A DNA stretch of 64,000 nucleotides from Butyrivibrio sp. M55 (GTDB lineage Bacteria; Bacillota; Clostridia; Lachnospirales; Lachnospiraceae), in NCBI RefSeq assembly GCF_900116865.1, contig NZ_FPCD01000010.1, positions 62,001-126,000 on the forward strand, read 5' to 3'. Shown here piece by piece: positions 8,928-16,484 of the stretch; within the stretch, counting starts at the first letter, position 1; each line of letters starts with the position of its first letter. The position numbers and the translations under genes are program-made. Under the pieces are notes generated by a model, which saw only the letters and a program-made list of their open reading frames with translations, did not search any database and was not told the origin of the DNA.

Positions 8928-9881
8928 TTATGGTCGCACCCAAAGATCAATATAGTATCCATCTTTAGGATTGCGATTATCGCTAGCAATATGTACAAGA
9001 TTTCGATCCCCAAAAAACGAAACCGTTACATTTGTAGTCACATTACAGTCTTGCACGCCACCATGCTCTGTCCATCCGCGCACCGTTGTAGCCATATGAG
9101 CATAAAATGACCTTGTTGAATTCATAGCGGAATTATATCCTTGATCAATCCAAGCCTGTTTATTTTCATTTACAGCTTGCTGTCTACCAGCCTCAATGCC
9201 TTGCTTCTGGCCATCTGCTAGGCCTCTCGAATATCCGGCGTTATCCCCTTCAGCTCTTCCTTCCTTTATACCATCTTCCTTTCCTGCCTTATAGCCTTCG
9301 TCTCTTCCTTCTTTTAATCCTTCTTCTTTGCCTTCCTTAATGCCTTCCTGGCGAGCAGCTTCAATTAGCGCCGAAACATCTATTGTTCCACCGTCATAAT
9401 AACCACTCTCAAGTGTGTATTTATCTCCACTATCCAATGAAAGGTCCAACGTTCCCTGATACTTTATGTCATTAATCTTAGAAATAACATCTGAATATGA
9501 TGCACTTTCTGAAATATTATCATTTGCATAAGCACTTTTATTCAGCCCTTTTATAATAGACAACTTATTCTTATTTATCGTTAACAAAAGATTGGTGTAC
9601 TTCTTATTAAGGTTTGAAACCATTTCATTAAGAGCATCAATCTCAGCAGATATATCAGAAATATCCTGCGACAGCTCATCATCAGAACAATTATCATTAA
9701 GAGTATCAACCTTATCATCTAAAGTATCAATCCCGTCAGATATAGAAGTGATATCTTCCGAATCAACCAAATCTTCTACTTCCTCAGCATGTACATTTAC
9801 TGAAAGTAACAATGATGCCACCATTGCCACTCCTATTATTTTTATAAAATTCCATGTAAAACCAAGATTTCTTTTTTTCAT
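8928..9881 (-). CDS. secreted stalk-and-head protein, family member 1
   Basis: 317 residues; function unknown. A Sec signal peptide (1-32, ending SLLLSVNVHA before EE) is followed by an acidic coiled-coil with the family's invariant Cys (in NDNCSDDE). Next comes a conserved module (SYSDVISKINDIKYQGTL, then YTLESGYYDGGTIDVSALIE), a glycine-periodic stalk of KEG/AG steps with one GYSRGLADG unit, and a head of about 90 residues ending in WVRP. The head resembles that of member 2 (shared RGW-x-x-HGG, RNP-x-DG). The ATG at 9881 is chosen because GAGG lies eight bases upstream. It follows member 2 by about 150 bases with only a hairpin between, so the two may be co-transcribed. No membrane or cell-wall anchor is visible. 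Confidence 0.8.
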   Translation of the reverse strand: MKKRNLGFTWNFIKIIGVAMVASLLLSVNVHAEEVEDLVDSEDITSISDGIDTLDDKVDTLNDNCSDDELSQDISDISAEIDALNEMVSNLNKKYTNLLLTINKNKLSIIKGLNKSAYANDNISESASYSDVISKINDIKYQGTLDLSLDSGDKYTLESGYYDGGTIDVSALIEAARQEGIKEGKEEGLKEGRDEGYKAGKEDGIKEGRAEGDNAGYSRGLADGQKQGIEAGRQQAVNENKQAWIDQGYNSAMNSTRSFYAHMATTVRGWTEHGGVQDCNVTTNVTVSFFGDRNLVHIASDNRNPKDGYYIDLWVRP

Positions 9882-9933
9882 ATTTTCTATCCTCATTTTT
9901 TCATGAATCAGCGCTTAAATAAGCAATTAATAA

Positions 9934-9971
9934 GCCCCATGAAAACAGTTTTTATTCTGCCTTCATAGGGC
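9934..9971. repeat. intergenic hairpin, type 2, copy 1
   Basis: Imperfect stem GCCCCATGAAAACAG / CTGCCTTCATAGGGC between members 2 and 1. A better-matched copy lies at 12514-12546 between members 4 and 3. No clear T run follows on the minus strand, so it may be a weak terminator, attenuator or RNA stabiliser that sets the ratio of the two proteins. Confidence 0.7.
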
Positions 9972-10031
9972 AAGTCTGGCAAATCATCTTACAAATGCAA
10001 TTAAATATTTTAAAATACCGCTATTTACATA

Positions 10032-10934
10032 TTATGGTTGTAATGTAAAATCAACAAACCATCCATCATTAGGATTACGATCCACACTAGCAACATGTAC
10101 ACTATTTCCTGAAATCGTTACTGTTATAGGCACAGTATCTAAATGACAATTTTGCATACCACCATGCGGTGTCCATCCGCGTACAATTGTAACTAAATTG
10201 GTAGAATATGACTTTGTCGCATTTATACCATAACTGTATCCTTGGTCAATCCAAGCCTGCTTATTTTCATTAATAGCTTGCTGTTTACCAGCTTCAATAC
10301 CTTGTTTCTGTCCATCTGCTAAGCCCCTGGAATATCCAGTTTTATCGCCATCAGCTTTTCCATCTTTAAGTCCTTCATTATAGCCTTCTTCTTTTCCAGC
10401 CTTAAAGCCTTCCTGACGTGCAGCTTCAACAATAGCAGAAATATCAATAGTTCCGCCATCATAATAACCTTTCTCAAGTGTATATGCTCCATTGCCATCT
10501 AATGTAACATTCAGAGTTCCTTTATAATCTATATCATTGATCTTAGCAATGATATCTTCATAGGATGCATCTTCAGATATATTATCCTGTACATATACTT
10601 TAGAGTTTAATCCACTTATAATATCTTTTTTATGCTGATTAACTTTTGAACGAAGCTTAGTAAAATCATTTGCAATAGCAGAAAACAAATCATCAAGATT
10701 ATCAATTCCATCAGCTATAGATGAAATTTCCTCTGTAACTTCTGAATCTGAGCACTTTTCGCTCAAATCATCAACCTTATTGTCAAGAGTACTAATCTCT
10801 TCTGAAGCTGTCGCAATGTCTTCTGAATTAACCAAATCTTCCAGCTCCTCGGCATGTACATTAACCGAAAGCAACAAAGATGCTGCAAATGTTGCACCAA
10901 CAAGTTTTATAAAACTAACATTTCTTTTTTTCAT
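10032..10934 (-). CDS. secreted stalk-and-head protein, family member 2
   Basis: 300 residues; function unknown. It has the signal peptide ending SLLLSVNVHA, a coiled-coil with the invariant Cys (SEKCSDSE), the module YEDIIAKINDIDYKGTL then YYDGGTIDISAIVEAARQEG, a short stalk and a head related to that of member 1. From the signal peptide to the stalk it is nearly identical to member 5, whose head is unrelated: a clear sign of head exchange. The ATG at 10934 is chosen by alignment to the other members; an upstream extension to 11084 has no ribosome binding site and crosses the conserved leader. A promoter matching those of members 4 and 5 lies about 200 bases upstream. Confidence 0.8.
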   Translation of the reverse strand: MKKRNVSFIKLVGATFAASLLLSVNVHAEELEDLVNSEDIATASEEISTLDNKVDDLSEKCSDSEVTEEISSIADGIDNLDDLFSAIANDFTKLRSKVNQHKKDIISGLNSKVYVQDNISEDASYEDIIAKINDIDYKGTLNVTLDGNGAYTLEKGYYDGGTIDISAIVEAARQEGFKAGKEEGYNEGLKDGKADGDKTGYSRGLADGQKQGIEAGKQQAINENKQAWIDQGYSYGINATKSYSTNLVTIVRGWTPHGGMQNCHLDTVPITVTISGNSVHVASVDRNPNDGWFVDFTLQP

Positions 10935-11128
10935 ACGCCTTATAACCCATCCTGTCTTTGTTTTTTTCAGAAAAAGCAATATACTATGTATAAAGAATAA
11001 ACTAGCTTTCACACCTCCTCTCCGTTTGAACATATAACCTATATATATCCCATGAAAGCATTGTATCTCGCATCCATATGACATTGTAATTCGTCAAATT
11101 ATTTATGCTTTTTTCTGAACTATATCGA

Positions 11129-11157
11129 ATTATAGTACATTTAATAGTGTATTGTAC
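11129..11157 (-). promoter_or_regulatory. promoter of family member 2
   Basis: On the minus strand, GTACAA (11152-11157), a 17-base spacer and TATAAT (11129-11134). The bases after it, TCGATATAGTTCAGAAAAA, are conserved at the promoters of members 4 and 5. The rest of the 10935-11275 gap is AT-rich and shows no gene. Confidence 0.75.
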
Positions 11158-11275
11158 ATACATTTTTGCATAATAACAATCATTTTTATACAAAAAACTT
11201 TTTAGAAACAATGTTAAACCTTTAGTCCACTTAATTTTTTCAACCATTATTTGCTATTTTTCTCATATTTCTAAA

Positions 11276-11342
11276 AAAAATCGCAGAATCACAGATAAGC
11301 AAAGTCAATAAACTCTTCTTATCTGTGGTTTTCCGCGATTTT
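11276..11342. repeat. long hairpin, type 1, copy 2 (probable terminator)
   Basis: Near copy of the 8669-8737 hairpin: left arm 11276-11299, right arm 11318-11342, the same CACAGATAAG core, and the same loop apart from single changes. It lies about 85 bases past the stop of member 3. A second small hairpin follows on the left-hand gene side at 11375-11409 (ACAGATAA / TTATCTGT), as also happens at the first copy. Confidence 0.8.
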
Positions 11343-11425
11343 CGCCTGATTTTTCTTAGATTTATCTTAAAAATACAGATAATAAATCACTTGTTCAATT
11401 CTTATCTGTGTCTTCCAAATGAATT

Positions 11426-12463
11426 TTAATCTGAATATTTATACATGTAATCTCTTGGTACATTATTATTATTTACCACCTGAACCATAGATATGCCCTC
11501 AGTTACACCGCATTGATACCATCCATCACCTACATATGTGCAGTTAGAGATTGGAGTATCTACCACTACTCTTCCCCAAGGATTATCTCCAGATTGTATC
11601 CATAGTTTAACAACATCATTAGAGTTTAGAGATGTACCATGAGTATTCGTATTTTTAATATAGAAATATTTGTAAGACTTATGTGTTATGATAGGACTAA
11701 GGGATACTGTACATGTTTTATCAATGGCCATCCAACATCTGCCATTAGTCATTATGTCTTCTCTTCCTGCTTCTTCTCCTTGCTTTTTGCCATCTGTTAA
11801 GCCTCTGGAATATCCAGCTTTATCACCATCTGCTCTTCCTTCCTTTAAGCCGTCTTCCTTTCCTGCCTTATAGCCTTCTTCCTTTCCTTCCTTAAAACCT
11901 TTTTCTTCACCTTCCTTAAAGCCTTCCTCTTTTCCTTCCTGACGAGCAGCCTCAACTATAGCAGAGATATCAATCGTACCACCTTCATAATATCCGCTTT
12001 CAAGCGTATATTTACCATTATTGTCCAGGGAAGCATCCAATGTTCCCTGATACTTTATATTATTGATCTTTGAAATGATATCTGAGTATGATGCATTTTC
12101 AGATATATTATCATTTGCATAAACGCTTTTATTTAAACCATTTATAATGGAATGCCTATTCCTCTCAGCTGTCAATAATTCATTAGTATATTTCATAGTA
12201 AGCGTTGAAATTTGTTCGCTAAGATATGCAATAAAATCTTTCACCCCGGAAATATCATCTGACAACTCTTCATCCTGACACTTGTCATTTAGAGCATCAA
12301 CCTTGTCATCCAAAGTATCGATTCCATCTTCTATCGTAGCAATATCTTCTGAAACATTTTCTTCCTCTGCGTGCACATTGACCGAAAGCAACAACGATGT
12401 CATCATTGCTACCCCCATCATCTTCATAAAGCTTCTTTTTAAACCAACATTTATTTTTCTCAT
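11426..12463 (-). CDS. secreted stalk-and-head protein, family member 3
   Basis: 345 residues; function unknown. It has a signal peptide ending SLLLSVNVHA, a coiled-coil with the invariant Cys (NDKCQDEE), the module SYSDIISKINNIKYQGTL then YYEGGTIDISAIVEAARQEG, and a longer stalk with repeated KEGxEEG steps and one GYSRGLTDG unit. The head of about 120 residues is unlike the other five. It contains four Cys and several aromatic strands (GRVVVDTPISNCTYVG, GWYQCGV), suggesting a disulfide-stabilised beta fold. The ATG follows GAGGATAAAGAGT, matching member 1. It is 95 bases from member 4, with a type 2 hairpin between. Confidence 0.8.
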   Translation of the reverse strand: MRKINVGLKRSFMKMMGVAMMTSLLLSVNVHAEEENVSEDIATIEDGIDTLDDKVDALNDKCQDEELSDDISGVKDFIAYLSEQISTLTMKYTNELLTAERNRHSIINGLNKSVYANDNISENASYSDIISKINNIKYQGTLDASLDNNGKYTLESGYYEGGTIDISAIVEAARQEGKEEGFKEGEEKGFKEGKEEGYKAGKEDGLKEGRADGDKAGYSRGLTDGKKQGEEAGREDIMTNGRCWMAIDKTCTVSLSPIITHKSYKYFYIKNTNTHGTSLNSNDVVKLWIQSGDNPWGRVVVDTPISNCTYVGDGWYQCGVTEGISMVQVVNNNNVPRDYMYKYSD

Positions 12464-12513
12464 ACTCTTTATCCTCTATTTTTTCATTAATCAAAGCTTA
12501 AACAATTCATAAA

Positions 12514-12546
12514 CCCTATGAAAGCAGTTTTCCTGCCTTCATAGGG
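12514..12546. repeat. intergenic hairpin, type 2, copy 2
   Basis: Stem CCCTATGAAAGCAG / CTGCCTTCATAGGG with a 5-base loop, between members 4 and 3. It is the same element as 9934-9971, at the same relative position in what looks like a second two-gene unit. Confidence 0.75.
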
Positions 12547-12558
12547 CACCATTATATC

Positions 12559-13701
12559 TTACTTATACAAATACACAGTAAACTCAGTGAGTTCTTTATT
12601 CGTACCATTTCTGCCTTGTATAGCAAGCCATGTTGAATTTTTATTAAGGTTATACCTAGTATTAAACGCTATTCGATCTAAAGAACCTGTTCTCGGCACA
12701 TAATCAAACCCTGCAATAAGATAATCACTCATACCTGTTGTTGCACCGCTTGCAACTGCATAATAATTATAATTCTTATAAACATCTACAGGTATATTTA
12801 TTACTCCTATAGCTGTCGAAGTCACCTTAAAGGAAATAGTATCAGGCAAAGTTGATGCTTCTCCTTGCCTTTTTCCATCTGTTAAGCCTCTGGAATATCC
12901 TGCTCTGTCGCCATCTGTTAAACCTCTAGAATATCCCGCTTTGTCTCCATCTGCTAAGCCTCTAGAATATCCTGCTTTATCGCCATCTGCTAAACCTTCC
13001 TTTAAGCCATCTTCCTTTCCTGCCTTATAGCCTTCTTCCCTTCCTTCTTTAAGTGCTTCCTCTTTTCCTTCCTTAAGGCCTTCTTCTTTTCCTTCCTTGA
13101 AGCCCTCTTCTTTTCCTTCCTTGAGACCTTCTTCTTTTCCTTCCTTGAGACCTTCTTCTCTTGCTTCCTGACGAGCAGCCTCAACTATTGCAGAAATATC
13201 AATAGTGCCGCCTTCATAATATCCACTCTCAAACGTATATTTACCATTATCATCAGGAGTAACATCCAATGTTCCCTGATACTTTATATCATTGATCTTT
13301 GAAATAACATCTGAGTATGATGCATTTTCAGATATTTTATTATTTGCATAAACGCTTTTATTCAAACCACTTATGATGGAATATTTATTCTTATTAATTG
13401 TCAATAAAAGCTTAGAATAATTATTACTAAGTCTTGAAATTGTATCATTAAGAATATCAATCACACTAGACATATCAGAAATATCATCTGACACCCCTTC
13501 ATCTTGGCAATTGTTATTAAGTACATCGACTTTTTCATCAAGAGTATCGATTCCATCAGATATTGTTGTAATATCTTCTGAATTATCCAACTCCTCTACT
13601 TCTTCAGCATGCACATTCATCGTAAAAAGTAATGATGCTGCCAATGTTGCTCCCATCAGTTTCATAAAATTCCGTGTAAAACCAAGATTCCTTTTTTTCA
13701 T
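12559..13701 (-). CDS. secreted stalk-and-head protein, family member 4
   Basis: 380 residues, the longest member; function unknown. Signal peptide 1-32, coiled-coil with invariant Cys65 (NNNCQDEG), module at about 128-178 (SYSDVISKINDIKYQGTL, YYEGGTIDIS), stalk 182-280, head 281-380. The stalk has about six KEGxEEG steps followed by three 12-residue units of the form GL(A/T)DGD(K/R)AGYSR. The head has alternating hydrophobic strands and ends in EFTVYLYK; it matches no other member. No membrane or sortase anchor is seen. The ATG at 13701 is preferred to the in-frame ATG four codons earlier because all members align at MKKRN or MRKIN. Confidence 0.8.
   Translation of the reverse strand: MKKRNLGFTRNFMKLMGATLAASLLFTMNVHAEEVEELDNSEDITTISDGIDTLDEKVDVLNNNCQDEGVSDDISDMSSVIDILNDTISRLSNNYSKLLLTINKNKYSIISGLNKSVYANNKISENASYSDVISKINDIKYQGTLDVTPDDNGKYTFESGYYEGGTIDISAIVEAARQEAREEGLKEGKEEGLKEGKEEGFKEGKEEGLKEGKEEALKEGREEGYKAGKEDGLKEGLADGDKAGYSRGLADGDKAGYSRGLTDGDRAGYSRGLTDGKRQGEASTLPDTISFKVTSTAIGVINIPVDVYKNYNYYAVASGATTGMSDYLIAGFDYVPRTGSLDRIAFNTRYNLNKNSTWLAIQGRNGTNKELTEFTVYLYK
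12840..13165 (-). repeat. stalk-coding tandem repeats in member 4
   Basis: Two repeat types in tandem: 36-bp units coding for GLxDGDxAGYSR (about 12860-12990, three copies) and 24-bp units coding for KEGxKEGK/EEG steps (about 13000-13160). Unit number differs between the paralogs, so copy-number change by slippage or unequal recombination is plausible. Confidence 0.75.
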
Positions 13702-13849
13702 ACGTCTACCCATCCAGTCTTTGTTTTTTTGTTCAAAAAAATTTTCATATAATAACCCAAGAGCACAAACCAGCTTTTACTCCTCCTCCCGCTTTTATAG
13801 GACGCTCTTTAAATTGTTAATATATTTCTGTTTTTCTGAACTATATCGA

Positions 13850-13878
13850 ATTATAAAACATTTGCTATCGAATTGTAC
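13850..13878 (-). promoter_or_regulatory. promoter of family member 4
   Basis: Minus strand GTACAA (13873-13878), 17-base spacer, TATAAT (13850-13855), then the same TCGATATAGTTCAGAAAAA block as at members 2 and 5. The bases between promoter and gene closely match those before member 5. Confidence 0.78.
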
Positions 13879-13914
13879 ATACTTTTTTATTTAATATTGA
13901 TTATTTTTAAACAA

Positions 13915-13956
13915 AAAGTGCTTAAAGAATATGTAATGCCGTTCTTTAAGCACTTT
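13915..13956. terminator. hairpin terminator, type 3, copy 1
   Basis: Perfect 15-bp stem AAAGTGCTTAAAGAA / TTCTTTAAGCACTTT, with T runs on both sides (TTTTTG on the minus strand, CTTTTTTT on the plus). It ends transcription of member 5. A copy lies at 15265-15306 after member 6. With the promoter it fills the 13702-14045 gap; no gene is seen there. Confidence 0.85.
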
Positions 13957-14045
13957 CTTTTTTTAGTTCACAATGCATATTGACCGTCAAAAAAGCATAA
14001 GATAATATGCACTTTTCGCCTTTATGACATTATTGTTTAACACTA

Positions 14046-15050
14046 TTATTTATTTGCTACATATATATCTGCAGATATATCATTCTTTTCTTTACCCGAA
14101 CCATTAAAAGTAATAACTGCTCCGCGAGGAACATTTGTAAATAATGCAGCCGATCCGCCACCATAATAGTCAACATGGGCATATATAGTAGTCCCGGACG
14201 ATGTGCTCATCTGAATAGGTTGCCTGCCATGTCCATGAACCCAAATTGCTAATATATTATAGTCACCATCAACTACCCATGTATAACTATGACCTTCGCT
14301 CATATTCCCAAGATTTTTAATGTCATGGTGCCTCATATTAACACCTTGTGTCTTGCCATCTGCTAAACCTCTGGAATATCCAGTTCTATCACCATCTGCT
14401 GAGCCTCTGGAATATCCAGTTCTTTCGCCATCTGCTAAGCCTCTGGAATATCCAACTTTATCGCCATCTGCTTTTCCAGCTTTAAATCCTTCATTATAAC
14501 CATCTTCTTTTCCTGCTTTAAAGCCTTCCTGACGTGCAGCTTCAACAATAGCAGAAACATCAATTGTTCCGCCGTCATAATATCCACTCTCAAGTGTATA
14601 TTTTTCACTACTATCCAAAGTAACATTCAAGGTTCCTTTATAATCTATATCATTAATTTTAGCAATGATATCTTCATAGGATGCATTTTCAGATATATTA
14701 TCCTGTACATATACTTTAGAGTTTAATCCACTTATAATATCTTTTTTATGCTGATTAACTTTTGAACGAAGCTTAGTAAAATCATTCGCAATAGCAGAAA
14801 ACAAATCATCAAGATTATCAATTCCATCAGCTATAGATGAAATTTCCTCTGTAACTTCAGAATCTGAGCACTTTTCGCTCAAATCATCAACCTTATTATC
14901 AAGAGTATTGATCTCTTCTGAAGCTGTCTCAATGTCTTCTGAATTAACCAAATCTTCCAGCTCCTCGGCATGTACATTAACCGAAAGTAACAATGATGCT
15001 ACAACTGTTGCACCAACAAGTTTCATAAAACCAAGATTTCTTTTTTTCAT
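14046..15050 (-). CDS. secreted stalk-and-head protein, family member 5
   Basis: 334 residues; function unknown. Signal peptide ends SLLLSVNVHA (residue 28). The coiled-coil with the invariant Cys (SEKCSDSE) and the module (YEDIIAKINDIDYKGTL, YYDGGTIDVSAIVEAARQEG) are almost the same as in member 2. The stalk has three GYSRG units. The head of about 100 residues (beginning near MRHHDIKNLG, ending DISADIYVANK) is glycine- and beta-rich, contains no Cys, and has no relative in the window. The ATG at 15050 aligns with the other members. A type 3 terminator follows and a shared promoter precedes it. Confidence 0.8.
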   Translation of the reverse strand: MKKRNLGFMKLVGATVVASLLLSVNVHAEELEDLVNSEDIETASEEINTLDNKVDDLSEKCSDSEVTEEISSIADGIDNLDDLFSAIANDFTKLRSKVNQHKKDIISGLNSKVYVQDNISENASYEDIIAKINDIDYKGTLNVTLDSSEKYTLESGYYDGGTIDVSAIVEAARQEGFKAGKEDGYNEGFKAGKADGDKVGYSRGLADGERTGYSRGSADGDRTGYSRGLADGKTQGVNMRHHDIKNLGNMSEGHSYTWVVDGDYNILAIWVHGHGRQPIQMSTSSGTTIYAHVDYYGGGSAALFTNVPRGAVITFNGSGKEKNDISADIYVANK

Positions 15051-15199
15051 GCGTCTGCCCATCCAGTCTTTGTTTTTTATTCAAAAAAATTTGTCATATA
15101 ATAACCCAAGAGTACAAACCAGCTTCTTCTCCTCCTCTCTGCTTTTATAGAGCACTCTTTAAATTGTTAATATATTTCTGTTTTTCTGAACTATATCGA

Positions 15200-15228
15200 A
15201 TTATAGAACATATGCTATCGAATTGCAC
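15200..15228 (-). promoter_or_regulatory. promoter of family member 5
   Basis: Minus strand GTGCAA (15223-15228), 17-base spacer, TATAAT (15200-15205), followed by TCGATATAGTTCAGAAAAA. It is almost the same as the promoters of members 2 and 4. Confidence 0.78.
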
Positions 15229-15264
15229 ATACTTTTTTATATAATATCGGTCATTTTCAAACAA

Positions 15265-15306
15265 AAAGTGCTCAAAGAATATAAAAGATCATTCTTTAAG
15301 CACTTT
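15265..15306. terminator. hairpin terminator, type 3, copy 2
   Basis: 16-bp stem AAAGTGCTCAAAGAAT / ATTCTTTAAGCACTTT with one mismatch and T runs on both sides. It lies about 60 bases past the stop of member 6. No gene is seen in the rest of the 15051-15368 gap. Confidence 0.83.
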
Positions 15307-15368
15307 TTCATTTTATAACATCAATTAATAATATCTATCGACTACCAAAAAGCATTAGATAATATCTT

Positions 15369-16361
15369 TTATCTTCCGCCATACACTATAGAAAACATCT
15401 GACCTTCAAGATCACATCCCCATCCTTCAGTAGATGAAGCCATTGAAACAACCGTTCCTTTAGTAAGATATCCCGACCACGTTCCAGAAGCATACAAGGC
15501 TTTACCATGCGACTTGGTCTGTTCTGCATTTATTCTAACCGTTCCCCCTACAGTCACTCTCGCACGAACAGTATCTCTATGATTATCTTCAAACCGTGCT
15601 GCCGCGCTTGCATAAATATGATATGTTCCATTTTCAGGAATAACATATGTAGCGCTCTTTGACGTTGTATAGTATGGAGTTATGCCAGCCACTTCTTTAT
15701 GCCCTCTTGCATATCCTGCCGCATCACCCGCTTTAACACCTCTGTCATATCCTGCTTTGTCTCCTGCTTCAAGCCCTCTCTCATATCCAACCTTGTCACC
15801 GTCTTGTTTTCCGGCCTCATATCCTTCTTTACGCGCAGCTTCAATCAACGCCGACACATCAATTGTTCCACCGTCATAATATCCACTCTCAAGTATATAT
15901 TTATCACCGCTATCCAAAGCAAGATTTAATGTTCCCTGATACTTTATGCCATTAATCTTAGAAATAATATCTTTATATGATGCATATTCAGAAATATTAT
16001 CAAGCGCATAAACATTACTGTTCAAACCTTTTATAATGTCAGCCTTATTCTTATTTATTGACAGCAGAAGCGAAGCATAATTTTTAGCAAATTCATCAAG
16101 CTGATCATCAAGATCATTTATCCCTTCCGAAATGCTTGTAATATCATCTGCCACTCCGTCATCTGAACAATTCTCGCTCAAATTATCAACCTTATCATCA
16201 AGTGTCTCTATCTTTTCTGATATTGCATCAATATCACCAGAATCAGAAAGTTCCTCTACTTCCTCCGCATACACATTAACCGAAAGCAGTAAAGATGCTG
16301 CCAATGTTGCTCCCATCAACTTCATAAAACCTCTTCTAAATCCAACATTTCTTTTTTTCAT
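15369..16361 (-). CDS. secreted stalk-and-head protein, family member 6
   Basis: 330 residues; function unknown. Signal peptide ends SLLLSVNVYA, then a coiled-coil with the invariant Cys (SENCSDDG). The module is SYKDIISKINGIKYQGTL then YYDGGTIDVSALIEAARKEG. The stalk is more diverged and has three units of the type GDKAGYDRG. The head of about 110 residues (from YYTTSKSATYVIPENGTYHI) has alternating beta strands and recalls receptor-binding tips of phage fibres or jelly-roll folds, an impression only. The ATG at 16361 aligns with the other members. The shared promoter of members 2, 4 and 5 is missing; a hairpin array starts 124 bases upstream instead. Confidence 0.8.
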   Translation of the reverse strand: MKKRNVGFRRGFMKLMGATLAASLLLSVNVYAEEVEELSDSGDIDAISEKIETLDDKVDNLSENCSDDGVADDITSISEGINDLDDQLDEFAKNYASLLLSINKNKADIIKGLNSNVYALDNISEYASYKDIISKINGIKYQGTLNLALDSGDKYILESGYYDGGTIDVSALIEAARKEGYEAGKQDGDKVGYERGLEAGDKAGYDRGVKAGDAAGYARGHKEVAGITPYYTTSKSATYVIPENGTYHIYASAAARFEDNHRDTVRARVTVGGTVRINAEQTKSHGKALYASGTWSGYLTKGTVVSMASSTEGWGCDLEGQMFSIVYGGR

Positions 16362-16484
16362 ACGTTTTATCCATCCTGTTTTTTTATTTTTTTTAACCAA
16401 TCTTAAAAACTCTACTCTATGAAATTTTGATTTGTGAAACTGTAAAAAATTGAAACCAGATCTTAAAAAGAAAAAATTGAATAA

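Noticed and set aside
12282..13894. Plus-strand open frames opposite the paralog genes
   Set aside because: They are Ser/Thr/Pro-rich complements of the repeat-coding strand, recur opposite each paralog, and lack ribosome binding sites.
8928..16361. Diversity-generating retroelement target genes
   Set aside because: Variable C-terminal ends suggested this, but there is no reverse transcriptase or template repeat in the window, and the heads differ completely rather than at scattered adenine positions.
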